A DNA stretch of 64,000 nt from Tillandsia leiboldiana. Lineage: Eukaryota; Streptophyta; Magnoliopsida; Poales; Bromeliaceae. A program made the translations under genes and the position numbers. Shown here one piece after another: positions 44,275-55,134 of the stretch. The DNA is taken from positions 47,183,247 to 47,247,246 of the forward strand of contig CM055065.1 in the NCBI GenBank assembly GCA_029204045.2, in the 5' to 3' direction. The notes below the pieces were generated by a model. It was not told where the DNA came from. It saw only the letters and a program-made list of their open reading frames with translations, and did not search any database. Each line of letters starts with the position of its first letter. The first letter of the stretch is position 1.

Positions 44275-47200
44275 TGTGATTACCTGGATCTCCGCAGAGC
44301 TGTTGCAGTGCGTTGGGTGGCTTCTGGAGGCCTACGTGGTGTGTCGGCGGTGATTGTGCACAATTTGGACATAAGTGTTGGACCTTGGGCTTAAATGGAT
44401 CACGTGGGTGATCGATTGACTCCATCGGATCTTTAGAAGTGGTTTCGCGCGAAACGGATATTAAAATTGAGCTCAGCGCGAAGTTTGGACAAAGAAACAC
44501 CTTTCCGGATGCATTCGGCAAATTTTAGGAATGGAATTTGGCAAATCGGACACCGGATTTGGACTCAGCGCGCGAAAACGATCAAAATGGGCTATTTACT
44601 TGCATTTTTCGGAATTTGGAACAGTAAAGTTACTGTTCACGGCCGGAACAGTGATTCCGGCAACCGGCAGGCGGCGGGCAGCGGCGGAGCGCGGCGGCGC
44701 GGGCTCGGGCAGGCGGCAGAGCGGCGGCGGGCAGGCGCGCGGGAGCGCGGGCAGGTGCGCGGTCCACGCGGCCGGCGTCCACCGGAGGGAGGACACGTGG
44801 CGGCCACTGAGTGGGTGGTCCAGGCGGCGCGGTCCACGGAAGTGTCACGGGTGCACGGTGGACCGGTATGTGACACGTGGCAGCTTGTGATTCGTTGGCG
44901 TTGTGGACCCGGTCCACGGAACAGTAGCGGTTACCTCAGGGTGCGTGCGCGGCATGGGCGCGGAGCGGCGCCGTGCGCGCATGTGGGCGCGAATCCCGAG
45001 GCGGTGGCGCATGGGACAGCGGGCGCGGGGGAGGCCACGTGGCGCTTTGTGAGTGGCCCGTTTTGGTGTTTCCTGTTCTGGGGACACATCGGGTATTTTC
45101 TGAATTGTTTGTTTTGGATTTACTAGGTTGCATCCGAGGGTTTTTGGAAGGGGGATTTCGACCCCTTAGGGCCCTCAGCTCGAAGGGGGCTAAGAAGGAG
45201 AGTTGTTCTCCAGGAAGAGGAGCTTGTACCTGTCAAGTTTCAGATTTTTCGGCGACACGAATTTCAAGATTTCTATTTTACCGGCGCGGCACGACGTTTC
45301 TTCTTCGGTGTTCTTCTCCGTCGCATTTTGGTGTACGAGCTCCCCCGGCCTACCCCGAGCACCTTTTTCTGTGATTTTTGCACCGTTGGCTTCATGACAG
45401 GTAGAGCTTCAACTTTTGTGTTTTGAGTTTCCCCTATTTCAGATATTTTCTTGGAGCTTTTCGAGCTTCTCTTTGAACCATTTTCCACTGCGGAGTTTTG
45501 GACAGCACATCGGTATTTCGGTGATATCTTTGCGTACAGGCGTCGGATTGAGGCGTGCCAAGAGGCGTTTTTCATCTATACATCGCAAGAAGAATCCTCG
45601 AATTTCCTTGGATTTTTCTGGGTTTTCCCCGAAGGTGAAAAATCCCTGTTCCCAGAGATAAGTGCTACAGATTTTTGGTACAGGATACTTTCGAGAGGGT
45701 CACCTTGCCGATTTTATATCTCGGCCTACAGGTATCGGATTTGGGCGTGCGAGTACTCGTTTCGATCATCTCGACGCGAGGATCGCAGCGGCAATTTTTT
45801 GGGAATTTTTGGTCTCCATCTCGCAGGTAAAAACAGGGCATCTTTGGGACTAAATTCTGGACAGCTTGTATTTGGATACTTGTGTGCTTATCTGTGTGTA
45901 TGTTGGGGATATTTTTGTACAGTGATCGCGGCAGTTGATCTTTTGGGCCAGAGCACTTTTCAGACTTGGATTTAGTGATCGAGGTGGGTGGCTGCTATAC
46001 TCCTCATTTTCTGACATACCCCTAGGAATATTAGAGAGATCCTCTCATTGGTTACATTGAATGATCAACTATGGACATGCATGCTTAAATTAAAATAATT
46101 GTGAGCCTATCATATGGAAATTACAATTGTGGAAATCTGATAGTGGTTGGGATTTATACATGTTTGTATGGATATAGTATTGGCACTTAACCTTGCATGT
46201 GGAATTTACTTTCATGTTGGGATAAAATGAAACGTCTTGTGGGAGGATACCACTTGAGGATCTTTTGGGACATGCATAGGTGGATGATTTAGGTGAGGAA
46301 AAATTATGGATTTTAGACATGTGTGGATGGATAATGATTTTAGCATGATGGTTATATCTATGCGGAGCTATTAAATGATACACATGTGGAACCACTATTT
46401 GGCAGACTCTCTTTATCTTTCATGAGGACATATGCATGCTTGTTTGGACATCTAGATAGGCCATCTTTTATCGCTACACTTTCATGCTGGAACTTGACTT
46501 AGGAGAAACCATGTTTGCTTCCTTTCTCCCTTTCGTTAGTCAGGTGGTTATTGTTGCTCCGGTTTGAGCAGGGGTACGGGATAGTGTAGCCGGGACCTTG
46601 GGGTCGGGGACAGGTGGTATTTGATTGTGGGTTGTGGGGTATAGCGGCTACCGCGGATAGTAGGCGGTTGACCGGATACAGATTATTTCACCCGATTATG
46701 GGTTGTGGGGTATAGCGGCTACCGCGGACAGTAGGCGGTTGACCGGATGTCGGATGTGGGGCATGTTGTGATTATGGGTTATTCCGGCGACCGCGGATAT
46801 TGGGCGGTTGACCGGAGGTCGGTTGTGAGACCTGGTTGTGGATTGTGAGGTATTGCTGCGATCGCGGATTTTGGGCGATTGACCGGATGTTCATTTGTGC
46901 ATCAGATTGGGGATCAGTATTCTTTTAGTGGAGGGGTGTGTTCCACTGGGGCTTTATAGTTGTGATCCAGTCCTGCTTTTGATACTTATCACACCGGCGC
47001 GGTTATTGCCCGGTGATGCTTTCCTCGTGTGGGTCGCTCCCCTCGAGTTCCCCTCCGGAGGCCGGGGCCAGACAGTTATTGACAGTTTTTGCTATCACAT
47101 CGGCGCGGCTGATGTGCCCGATGATGAGGGCGGTAGCAGGAGTTTTGCTATCACATCGGCGCGGCTTACTTACCCGATGATGAGGACGGTACAGATTGGG

Positions 47201-47854
47201 TTCATCTGGGACGGTTGGTTACTGTTGCATATAGTTATTCCAGTCCAGGACTGCATTTAGAGGCATAGCAGTGGTAGTTTCCTTTCTTCAGCAGTCATTA
47301 TTGCTTACCACACTTCTTTCCCTTTTTGCCTCTGGTAGACCTAGTGGGGGTGTCAGAGTTTGAGGTTTTACCCACTAGGGGAGGCTACTGGTTTACTAGT
47401 AGTTCTCACCCCCATTCTTCTTTCCTCTTTTTCTTCTCCCTTGTTTTGCAGTGTCTTCTGCGGGTGCTGCTGGGCTTTCAGCGGCGGGTCGAGGAGAGAG
47501 GACGGCTGAGTAGATAGATACCGAGGCAGGATGAGCGAGTTAGCTGGATTGTTGATGTACCCATGTTTCCTCAGACGGTTGTACTTTTACTTTTGGGACT
47601 GGCTTTTGCCAGCAGGTTGTATTTATTTTTGGTGAGCTGGGAGAGACTGATGTATCATTTATACAGATGTATTGTATTTTATTTCCAGCTTCAGTCTGAG
47701 ATGTATTAGTTTTAGTTCAGCTCTGTTTTTATTGCTCTTTTATTATTATCTCTTATATCTGAGCAGGTTTGGCGCTTCGTGTACGCGGGAAATACCGTGT
47801 GCACGGCGGATCTGTAGACGGACCCGGGTTCTGGTTTACACCCGGGGCGTGACA
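44275..47854 (+). mobile_element. Solo LTR L1 (3580 bp), N1 family, inside the copia integrase
   Basis: TGTGATTACCTGG...CACCCGGGGCGTGACA with a perfect TSD and no interior. Whole-length resemblance to N1's LTR: U3 head, GC-rich block (44650-45060), modules of 192 bp (45544, 45736), the CCGCGGATAGTAGGCGGTTG array (46650-46890) and tail. Unlike N1 it lacks the 27-bp palindrome and a clear TATA box between 45040 and 45150, so its promoter is probably disabled or different. The 219-residue frame in its GC-rich block is not a gene. Confidence 0.9.
45480..45850 (+). repeat. 192-bp tandem modules in solo LTR L1
   Basis: CGGATTGAGGCGTGCC at 45544 and CGGATTTGGGCGTGCG at 45736, each followed by CATCTAY/GATCATCTCGACGCRA and a GGAATTTTTGG-like block, and by a donor-like GAAGGTGAAAA or GCAGGTAAAAA. 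The offset is exactly that in N2 (10260/10452). Confidence 0.65.
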
Positions 47855-47912
47855 CTTTTGAACAACCCTATTTTTGCGCTCGACTATACCGTTTTGCTGC
47901 GGTGTATAAGGA
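47855..47912 (-). pseudogene. Copia integrase fragment with the third catalytic residue
   Basis: The minus strand reads TPQQNGIVERKNRVVQK, the classic copia integrase signature whose Glu (ERKNR) completes the DDE triad. The fragment is 58 bp, bounded by solo LTR L1 on one side and the filler on the other. Confidence 0.88.
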
Positions 47913-48488
47913 AGCTATACCGTTTTTCTCTTTACCCACGAAAGCATGAAAACGCATTGAGGGCATAGATCCCCTAAGGGAAGTTTCTTCTCTTCTGGGC
48001 GAGTCCTTTGCTCTCTGTTCCCAGCACTTTAGTACTCAAATGGCAGGAAAGTGTTCAAGCTATTTTCTTTCAACTTACTTCTAAAGCGCACGGAAGAAGC
48101 ATTTTTTGCAAGGCAAGTCAAACTTTTTTTGATAGTGTCCAATTCAATAAGCCTCTCCCCAATAGCAAAAAAAGGGGAATCTCCTGTTTTGTACAAAGTA
48201 GCTATATTCTCATCCCCTGTTGCATAGGAAGAAAGTTTCTTGTGGATGTTGCAGTGCCTTTTGAGTGAGAAAAGAAGTTAGATTATAGGGCAAAGAAAAG
48301 CAGAGGTTCTAAGGCTAGTGAGAAAGGGGGAAAGTTACCATTCGAAGTGGTGTATGGTAAGAGGACTAACAATAAGGGGGAAGCGCGGCGATCAAAGCTT
48401 TGGTTTAGGGCCCACTTGGTTTAAACGAAGGAAGAGATCTTTCTAGCGATTCAGTTCCTAGAGGGTTCCAAACCTAACCTTCCAATAT
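47913..48488. other. 576-bp filler of unknown origin in the integrase (organellar-like?)
   Basis: The copia sequence breaks off near 48489 (...GIKHEFS) and resumes at 47912 (TPQQNG...), with about three codons missing. The intervening DNA has no TSD, no terminal repeats and no copia or gypsy LTR features. Its purine-run, balanced-GC style (AAAAAAAGGGGAATCTCC, AAGGGGGAAGCGCGGCG) recalls plant mitochondrial DNA. One frame reads PFEVVYGKRT, reminiscent of a gypsy integrase. Origin unproven. Confidence 0.5.
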
Positions 48489-49427
48489 GAGAGAATTCAT
48501 GTTTAATGCCATTTGAAGTGCAAAAATCAATAAATTTTGAATTGATGAATTCTCCACCTCTATCGAACACGGACAATCTTTTCATTTTTCTCAATCATAA
48601 TACGATGACAAATATCATGAAAAGAGTCAAAAGTATCCGCTTTCTCTTTTAAAAATGCTACCCTAGAATATCTAGAGAAATCATCAACCATAAGAAAAAT
48701 ATACCATTTTCCACCCAAACTAGGTTGACGAGTTGGTCCCATTAAATCCATATGCAATAATTCTAATGAGCGTTTAGTTCCTACATGGTTCAAATTCTTG
48801 TGAATGGATCTAGTTTGTTTTCCTTTTTGACAACCACCACACACAAGGTTTTCTTTAAAGTTCAATTTAGGAACACCTCTAACTATGTCTTTGTTAGATA
48901 TTCTAGATAGTTCCTTAAAGTTCATGTGACCTAGTCTTTCATGCCAAAAAGTCTCATTATCAAGTGACACTAGGTTACATTGTTGACTTGTTTTACCAGG
49001 AACAACATAGCAATTGTTTTGTGACCTAACCCCTTTCAAAATGAATGAATGGTTTTCATCAGTTACGAGACATTCTACAGAAGAGAAATTAACTGAAAAA
49101 CCATCATCACACAATTGGCTAATACTTATGAGATTAGTCTTAAGGTCTTCAATAAACAAAACATTATTCAAAGCCGGGCCATTTGGAATAGTAATTGTTC
49201 CTTTGCCAACTATTTTTGAAGATCGTCCATCTCCAAAAACTACATGTCCTCCGGAGGTTTTCTCAAGGGTTTGAAAAACGTTTTTATCTCCGGTCATGTG
49301 GCGTGAGCAACCACTATCCAGATACCAAGACGAATTGTCATACGCATATAGTGATGTGTGAATGACAAGACAATGGAAGAATTCACCTTTGCGCACCCAA
49401 ACCTTACGAGTTTTGGAATACGTCGGC
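48489..49427 (-). pseudogene. Copia protease, GAG-pre-integrase and integrase core, frameshifted
   Basis: A frame of 278 codons (48560-49396) continues upstream in frame to 49427. Protease: WYLDSGCSRHMTG (D27 of DSG). Zinc-binding pre-integrase: H152-H157-C186-C189 (HHCC). Integrase core begins with LLHMDLMGP (D217, first of DDE). A stop after KIVRVR reflects a small deletion just before the second Asp; the downstream frame (48559-48489) reads DRGGEFINSKFIDF. No Met start at the beginning: this is the middle of pol, cut upstream by solo LTR L2. All catalytic residues exist, but in different pieces. Confidence 0.9.
49423..49427. repeat. TSD of solo LTR L2 (TCGGC)
   Basis: TCGGC before TGTCACGCC (49428) and again at 53135-53139 after GGGTCATCACA. 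Exact match; removal of L2 rejoins one reading frame between gag end and protease. Confidence 0.92.
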
Positions 49428-52400
49428 TGTCACGCCACGGGGTCAAAACTGCGACCCGTGCCCGCCAACAGATCCGCCGCCCATACGAAAAACCCCGTAT
49501 AGACGAAGCGTCTAACCTGCAAAAAGAATGATACTATAGCTATACAGATATCAGAGCTGAAAAGTAAACTACTGAAATAGAAATAATACAACTGTCAAAT
49601 AGTACAAGTTTGAACCTCACTACAATAGTCTCTCAAAATAAAACTCTCAAAAATAACTAAGTACTAAAAATCCAGCAGACTGTACTACTAAGCTCCAAAA
49701 AGGGTACCGCTATACTCCAAGGACGAGTAGGGAACTAGGTCGCGACTCCCTCACCTCGATTAGCAACAAAAGGATCAGCAACTGGAGCAGCAGGAACTGG
49801 AGAAAGGGTCCCTGGGGAAAGACACCACGGCGGGTGTGAAAACTACATCCCACAGTAGTTCTCAGTGGGTACCGCTACCAAGCCCGGCAGTCTGCCCACT
49901 AAATCTACTAGAGGCATAAAGTAACAAATGCAATACTGAAAGGAAAGGAGCTGGAAAATAACTCTACAGCTACTATGCCTCTATCTAAATGCTCAAGAAG
50001 TGGAACAGATGGAAACATGATGCATCTACTAACTCTTAAATATAATCACCCAATCGACACTGACTGCCACATGGGGTCCAATCAAATCTGCGCCCACCTA
50101 CTGCCGCACATCCACAAGAGGACGGGTCTACCGTAGGGCGTCCGTGACTGCCAAAACTGGCCCAGTCAGAGGGACTGCGTCGACAAGTCGCGATAGCAAA
50201 GTAACAGGCCCAGCTCCGGAGTGGCACTCGAGGGGCGCAACCCCACCGAGGAAAGTATCAGCGCATCTCTGTCGAGCTCAATATGGCTCATGCAGGCTAT
50301 AGTCCAAATCCACGATCAACAAGATCGACAGTAACTAATATCACCTCTCTAACTCACAGCTGGGACCACCGTCAACCCGACGGCTCCCACAACAGAACAC
50401 CAAACTCATAGATAACACAGAAAGGACCGACACCATAAGGGTTCGGAAATCCCGATAGGTCGGCGCCTAGAACCCCAATCAAACAAGAACAGACTCCAGG
50501 CTCCGCCTATCGAAGTTCCCGACCCCCTTACAGTTCGGGAACACGACCACCTCGGTACAACATGCGGAAGACACCAATCAGGGTCCGAAAGTTCTGGGAG
50601 ACCAACACCTACAACCCTATCAAACAAGAACAGGTTCCAGGCACGGCCCCCGTAGCTTTCATCCCGAAAAAGGAACGGCCCCTAGAACCCAGATCACCCA
50701 AACTCTCTCGGGTGAGGAAGTTGTAATAAAAAGATGACAGTTATTACTGAAAACTATTTTAATCTAAGAAACCCAATTTAATATATTTTAGTTCTTTAAT
50801 AAAAATCAGTTCAAATAAGTTTTATTTTCCAAACCCCGAAGGGCTATTGCCTTCACCCAAATCAAACAAGAACAGGCTCCGGCGACCCGCTCGAAGTTTG
50901 GAAGGAAAACATTAGTTTACAGAAATTATATGTGTCCAAAAACAATCTGGGTTCTAGGTCCTGCTATCACTAGTATACTATTGCCACTAACACGGTGGCA
51001 ACACATAAAACAGAGAAACAAGACAACCCGGGACCACCATTCACCCAAACGGTTCCCGCCACAGATAAAAGACCAGCTACATCTACCAGACTCCACTCTG
51101 CCCCCAAGCACGAGTGTAACATGCATCCCACACTAAGAGAAATCCCGACCACTCGACCCACTACCCGGGCGAGGATAACACTATGTCCAGGAATAGAATA
51201 AGAAGTGTGGATATCTAAAGCATAAATAAACCTAGCCCAAGTGAGGGTTTTCTACTGGTTTGGTTACACATGCAACATATGGCAGGGTGCTAGGTCAAGT
51301 TTCAAAAGTAGCATTTAGTTTAACTAAAGCAAGATCAGGGAACATTAACCAACATGATTTCAACAACAACACAGGAAAGACAACATCTCTCTAACATGCA
51401 TTCTAATATATCTCACAATCATGCATGCTTTCTATACAACAGAATTAATGAACCGTCCACCGGTTTTGGAAACGAAACAACCCACCTGGAAAATGCGTGT
51501 TCCACAACAGAATAACCTCCTCTCTGCCCAACTCTCCGTAAGATACCCAAATCTGTGAATTATTGCAAAAAGTACCACACATAGCATCAACGGTAGCAAT
51601 TCCAAATACAGCACTTGCTGTTTGCCAAAACCAGCACAGAAAACGAGGAATTTCACCTCTATCCAGTCATCAGAAAAATCCAAAAAAATCACCGTTGCGA
51701 TCCGCGAGACGAGTAGCCCCAAATCGAGTATTTATACTCCTCAATTCGACACCTATAGGACAAGATAAAAATAAAACATCGCGGTATGTTAACTCCCTCA
51801 TAAACACAAGCCTGCAGCAAAATAGTCCCAAAGAAGCTTAATTATCACCTTTGAAGAGTCCTCCAAAAATTCCAATAAAAATACGACGGCGATCCTCGTG
51901 AAGAGTAGATGTTGATCGAGTCCTCACATGTCGAAATCGATGCGCGAGTGGAGAGATAAAAATCAGACAAGCCTCTGCTATCCAGAAAAACCACCAGCAG
52001 AAAAGGGATTCAAAGATGCCTCGTAACCCATGCCAAGAACTCAAAGTGAAGCAAGGTGATCAACACAAAAATCTAAGGTCTACCTCTCGTGAAACCGATG
52101 CCACAAAAATCATCCAACAATTCCATCGGAGTAGCTCTATGGACCTCGTGGACTGAAACGCGACGGAAATGGGCCACCGAAGAAGAAATGTCGCACTGCG
52201 CCGAATCGCCGAAACCGTCGATGTTGCGCCCTCCAAAAATTCCGAAACTCCCTCGAGAGATGCAGCATAAGAAGATCAACAAAGTTGCTTGAGGGCTCAA
52301 GGGGATTTGGGTTCGGGAAAAAGCCCAAAACAGCAAGAGAAAGGGCCTATTTATAGACAAAAGTCCAACATAGAGGTTGTCGGATTCGGGCCCAAAAATC

Positions 52401-53134
52401 GGGCGCCCGGAAAGCTACTGTAGCAACCCGAAATCGCGAGATCACGCCACGTGTCCCGCCCGAATCCACCGGATCGCGCCACCTGTCCCGCCGCCCCGCG
52501 TTCCGCACGCCTCGCGCACGTGGGCGGCATGCGCCCGCCAATGGGAAAGTGCCACGTGTCCCCACGTGGTTCACGCGGCGCACGCGCTCGGCCCATGCGC
52601 CGGGTCTTCCGGAAACTGTCGGCCAATCACACGACGCCACGTGTCACTGCCGCCGCCGCCTCATTTGACGCCGTCCAACCAATAGGGTGCTGCCACGTGG
52701 CATGACCAATCCTCGATGCTCCCGGTGCACGCGCCTGCTCGTGGACCCGCCGCCCGCGCCGCGCCTGCCCGCGCTACCCGCGGCCGCGTTTCGCTGCTGC
52801 ACCGCAGCGCTCCGCCTCTTGCCCGTCGCCGCCGGCCGCCGAAACAGTATTTCCGACGGTGAACAATAACTTTACTGTTCCGAAGTCCGAAAAAAGCAAG
52901 TAAATAGCCAATTTTCATCATTTTCGCGCGCTGAGTCCAAATCCGATGTCCGTTTTGCCCAATTCCACTTTTAAAATTTCCCAAAGGCCTCCGGACAGGT
53001 ATTTTTAATCCAAATTTTGCGCTGGGTCCAATCTAGAAATCCGATTTGCGCGCAACCATCTCTAACCCACAACACGGGCCTCCAGAAGCTGCAATTCACA
53101 CAGCAAAAGCTCTGCGGAGATCCGGGTCATCACA
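49428..53134 (-). mobile_element. Solo LTR L2 (3707 bp), N2-like family, between gag and protease
   Basis: Minus-strand LTR with ends TGTGATGACCCGG (53134) and ...CGTGGCGTGACA (49428), perfect TSD, no interior. GC-rich U3 (52390-52850), TATA at 52349, modules (51400-52100), tail as in solo LTR E. The central 50380-51300 is nearly the same as 59860-60850 in LTR E, so L2 and E are close relatives. Small frames (up to 107 residues) are not genes. Confidence 0.9.
52349..52356 (-). promoter_or_regulatory. TATA box of solo LTR L2
   Basis: TATAAATA on the minus strand (TCTATAAATAGGCCC), downstream of a GGGCGCCC core near 52400. Confidence 0.68.
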
Positions 53135-53342
53135 TCGGCAATGATCGTGACATTGATCTCCTTGGTGAACGCGTCTTGTTCGATTGATCACTTTTCTTTG
53201 GAATCCATAATGACGCCGTCTTGTGGGGTGTACTACCATTGTTCTTGACCTTTGGTTGATTTCTTCTTGAATTCCGATCTTTGTTCTTGATGGTATATGG
53301 TAGTTGTTGCAAGAAGCGCTTGATTTGATCGCTTGGCTCCAT
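53135..53342 (-). pseudogene. Gag-pol junction region in the pol frame
   Basis: After the gag frame stops near 53233, a different frame (NQPKVKNNGSTPHK, then TASLWIPKKSDQ) runs to 53135 and, across L2, in frame into TYSKTRKVWVRKGEFFHC of the protease domain. So gag and pol are in different frames here, by a genuine frameshift arrangement or by mutation. The region carries no domain of its own. Confidence 0.7.
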
Positions 53343-55101
53343 TCTTGCAATTCCGTCTTATGTGCCCTGCAAAACCACAACGAAAACATACCTTTGTGCA
53401 AGTTGAACCCGAAGTAGATGAGGTAGGCTTGTTAACGTTGGATGCAGTGATTTTCATCGGAGGAGGAGAAACCGACTGGGGCACAAACTTTGTACCGCTC
53501 AAACTTGGATCCTCACTGGTTCGAACGTATCCAAGACCCAAACGGTTCGTTTGATCGAGACCAAGCAACTTGTCCAACTTGCTCCTTCCAGAAGAGAATC
53601 GCTTCAAATCTTCCTTAAGTTTGAGTATGGCCTTCGTCATCTCCAATTTTTCTTGTTGAGCCTCGGAGTAGAACTTTAAGAAGTAATTAACTTTATCCAC
53701 CAATTTGATGTGCTCCTTCTCGAAATGCTCGTTCTTCTCTCGAAGGGAAACATTTATTTTGACCAAGTTATCCCTTTCCTCTTCAAGAGCGTTTGAGAGA
53801 GAAGTTGCCTTTTTAGATTGTTCTTCAAGATCCCACAATCTTCTTCTCAAACTTTTGTTTTGCTTTGCCAATTTCTTTGAATCCTTTAATAATTTATGGT
53901 AGGCAAAAGCAAAATCTTCACCTTCAGAATCGCTCGGTTCATCATCCGTTGCATTCTTTTCATTTAAGGAGGAGTTTGATAATGAACCAGAGGAAGTCGC
54001 TGAAAAGCACATGTAAGGTGAAGTTGTGGACGCATGGAATGTTGTGGCGTTGTTATCCTCATCACTGGAAGATGACTCATCAGAAGTGGAAGTGTCATCC
54101 CATGTGATGGCTTGCATAGCCTTTTTCTTTGACGGATTCTTATTGGGACACTCCGTTGAGATATGGCCATAACCTCGGTATTTGAAGCACTGGATTTGTC
54201 CCTCAGAGTTTTTATTGTCTTTTGAAGAACCCTCTTGCTTTCTTGACTTAAAACTTGAAGATCCCTTGTCTTTTTTGGACTTAACGAAGGATGAGGATTT
54301 ACTTGAATTTTTCCTTCGAAAGCTTCGGTGAAATTTCCTCATCAAGAGTGCAAGTTGTTTCTTGAAATCCTCCATGGATAGATTATCATCAGCGTCTTCT
54401 TCTTTTGTTGATTTCAATGCAAAACCTGAAGACTTAGAAGAAGAGGAAGGCTTTCCAGAAGAATAGTTAGTAGGAAAAGTCATTTCATAAGTTTGAAGTG
54501 CACCAACTAATTCTTCTACTTTGATTTCGTCCGGGTGTTTTACTGTTTCAATGGCTGCAATATTAGGGCGAAATCTTTTCAGAAGAGTTCTCAAAATCTT
54601 TCTTACAACTTTAGATTCTGGAATTTTCTCTCCCAAGTTAGCACATGCATTAACGATATCTTGTAATCGTGTATAATATTTTGTGAAAGATTTATTTTTT
54701 GCCATAAAAATAGAGTCAAATTTGCTCGTAAGCATTTGCAGTTTTTGAATCTTCACTAAACTTGTTCCCTCATGTGTAACTTGTAGAGTATCCCAGATTT
54801 CTTTCGCAGTCTCACATGCCGAGACGCGAGAAAACTCAGTTTGCGACAAAGCATTAAATAAGGCGTTAATTCCTTTGCCGTTGTAAGAAGATGCATCAAT
54901 TTCTTCCTTAGTCCACTTCGACCTAGGTTTGATGGTGCGAATATCAGCAATAATCTCAGTAGGATTTGTCCATCCAAACTCAATTGATTGCCAAACCCGT
55001 TCATCAATGAAAATCAAGAACGCTCTCATGCGTACTTTCCAATATGCATAATTTGTTCCATCGAAGAACGGTGGTCTATTGATGTTTCCACTTTCAACCA
55101 T
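53233..55101 (-). CDS. gag: Sirevirus Gag
   Basis: 622 codons, open, starting with an ATG 33 bp inside the 5' LTR end, just after the PBS. Capsid-type domain (about 8-215; FFDGTNYAYWKVRMRAFL at 12-29, then IWDTLQVTHEGT and YTRLQDIVNACANLGE) of the UBN2/DUF4219 kind. Lys/Ser-rich linker (216-300). Knuckle 1 (305-318) has Cys305, Tyr308 instead of Cys, His313, Cys318, so it probably cannot bind zinc. Acidic Ser/Asp run (330-395). Coiled coil (about 400-500). Knuckle 2 (572-585) is intact CCHC (C572, C575, H580, C585). Sirevirus Gags are known to be long with coiled coils. It forms the virus-like particle and packages RNA. Confidence 0.92.
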   Translation of the reverse strand: MVESGNINRPPFFDGTNYAYWKVRMRAFLIFIDERVWQSIEFGWTNPTEIIADIRTIKPRSKWTKEEIDASSYNGKGINALFNALSQTEFSRVSACETAKEIWDTLQVTHEGTSLVKIQKLQMLTSKFDSIFMAKNKSFTKYYTRLQDIVNACANLGEKIPESKVVRKILRTLLKRFRPNIAAIETVKHPDEIKVEELVGALQTYEMTFPTNYSSGKPSSSSKSSGFALKSTKEEDADDNLSMEDFKKQLALLMRKFHRSFRRKNSSKSSSFVKSKKDKGSSSFKSRKQEGSSKDNKNSEGQIQCFKYRGYGHISTECPNKNPSKKKAMQAITWDDTSTSDESSSSDEDNNATTFHASTTSPYMCFSATSSGSLSNSSLNEKNATDDEPSDSEGEDFAFAYHKLLKDSKKLAKQNKSLRRRLWDLEEQSKKATSLSNALEEERDNLVKINVSLREKNEHFEKEHIKLVDKVNYFLKFYSEAQQEKLEMTKAILKLKEDLKRFSSGRSKLDKLLGLDQTNRLGLGYVRTSEDPSLSGTKFVPQSVSPPPMKITASNVNKPTSSTSGSTCTKVCFRCGFAGHIRRNCKNGAKRSNQALLATTTIYHQEQRSEFKKKSTKGQEQW

Positions 55102-55120
55102 TGTTTACAACCCTATTCCC

Positions 55121-55132
55121 TCTCTGATACCA
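55121..55132 (-). other. Primer-binding site of the sirevirus (tRNA-iMet)
   Basis: TGGTATCAGAGA on the minus strand, two bases inside the LTR end at 55135. Eleven of twelve bases match the usual initiator tRNA site. Confidence 0.9.
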
Positions 55133-55134
55133 CT

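Noticed and set aside
48008..48268. 86-residue frame in the filler
   Set aside because: No recognisable domain, and the segment appears to be a captured fragment.
47913..48488. Gypsy integrase fragment (PFEVVYGKRT)
   Set aside because: A match of about 10 residues in isolation with no further integrase text around it; kept only as a remark.
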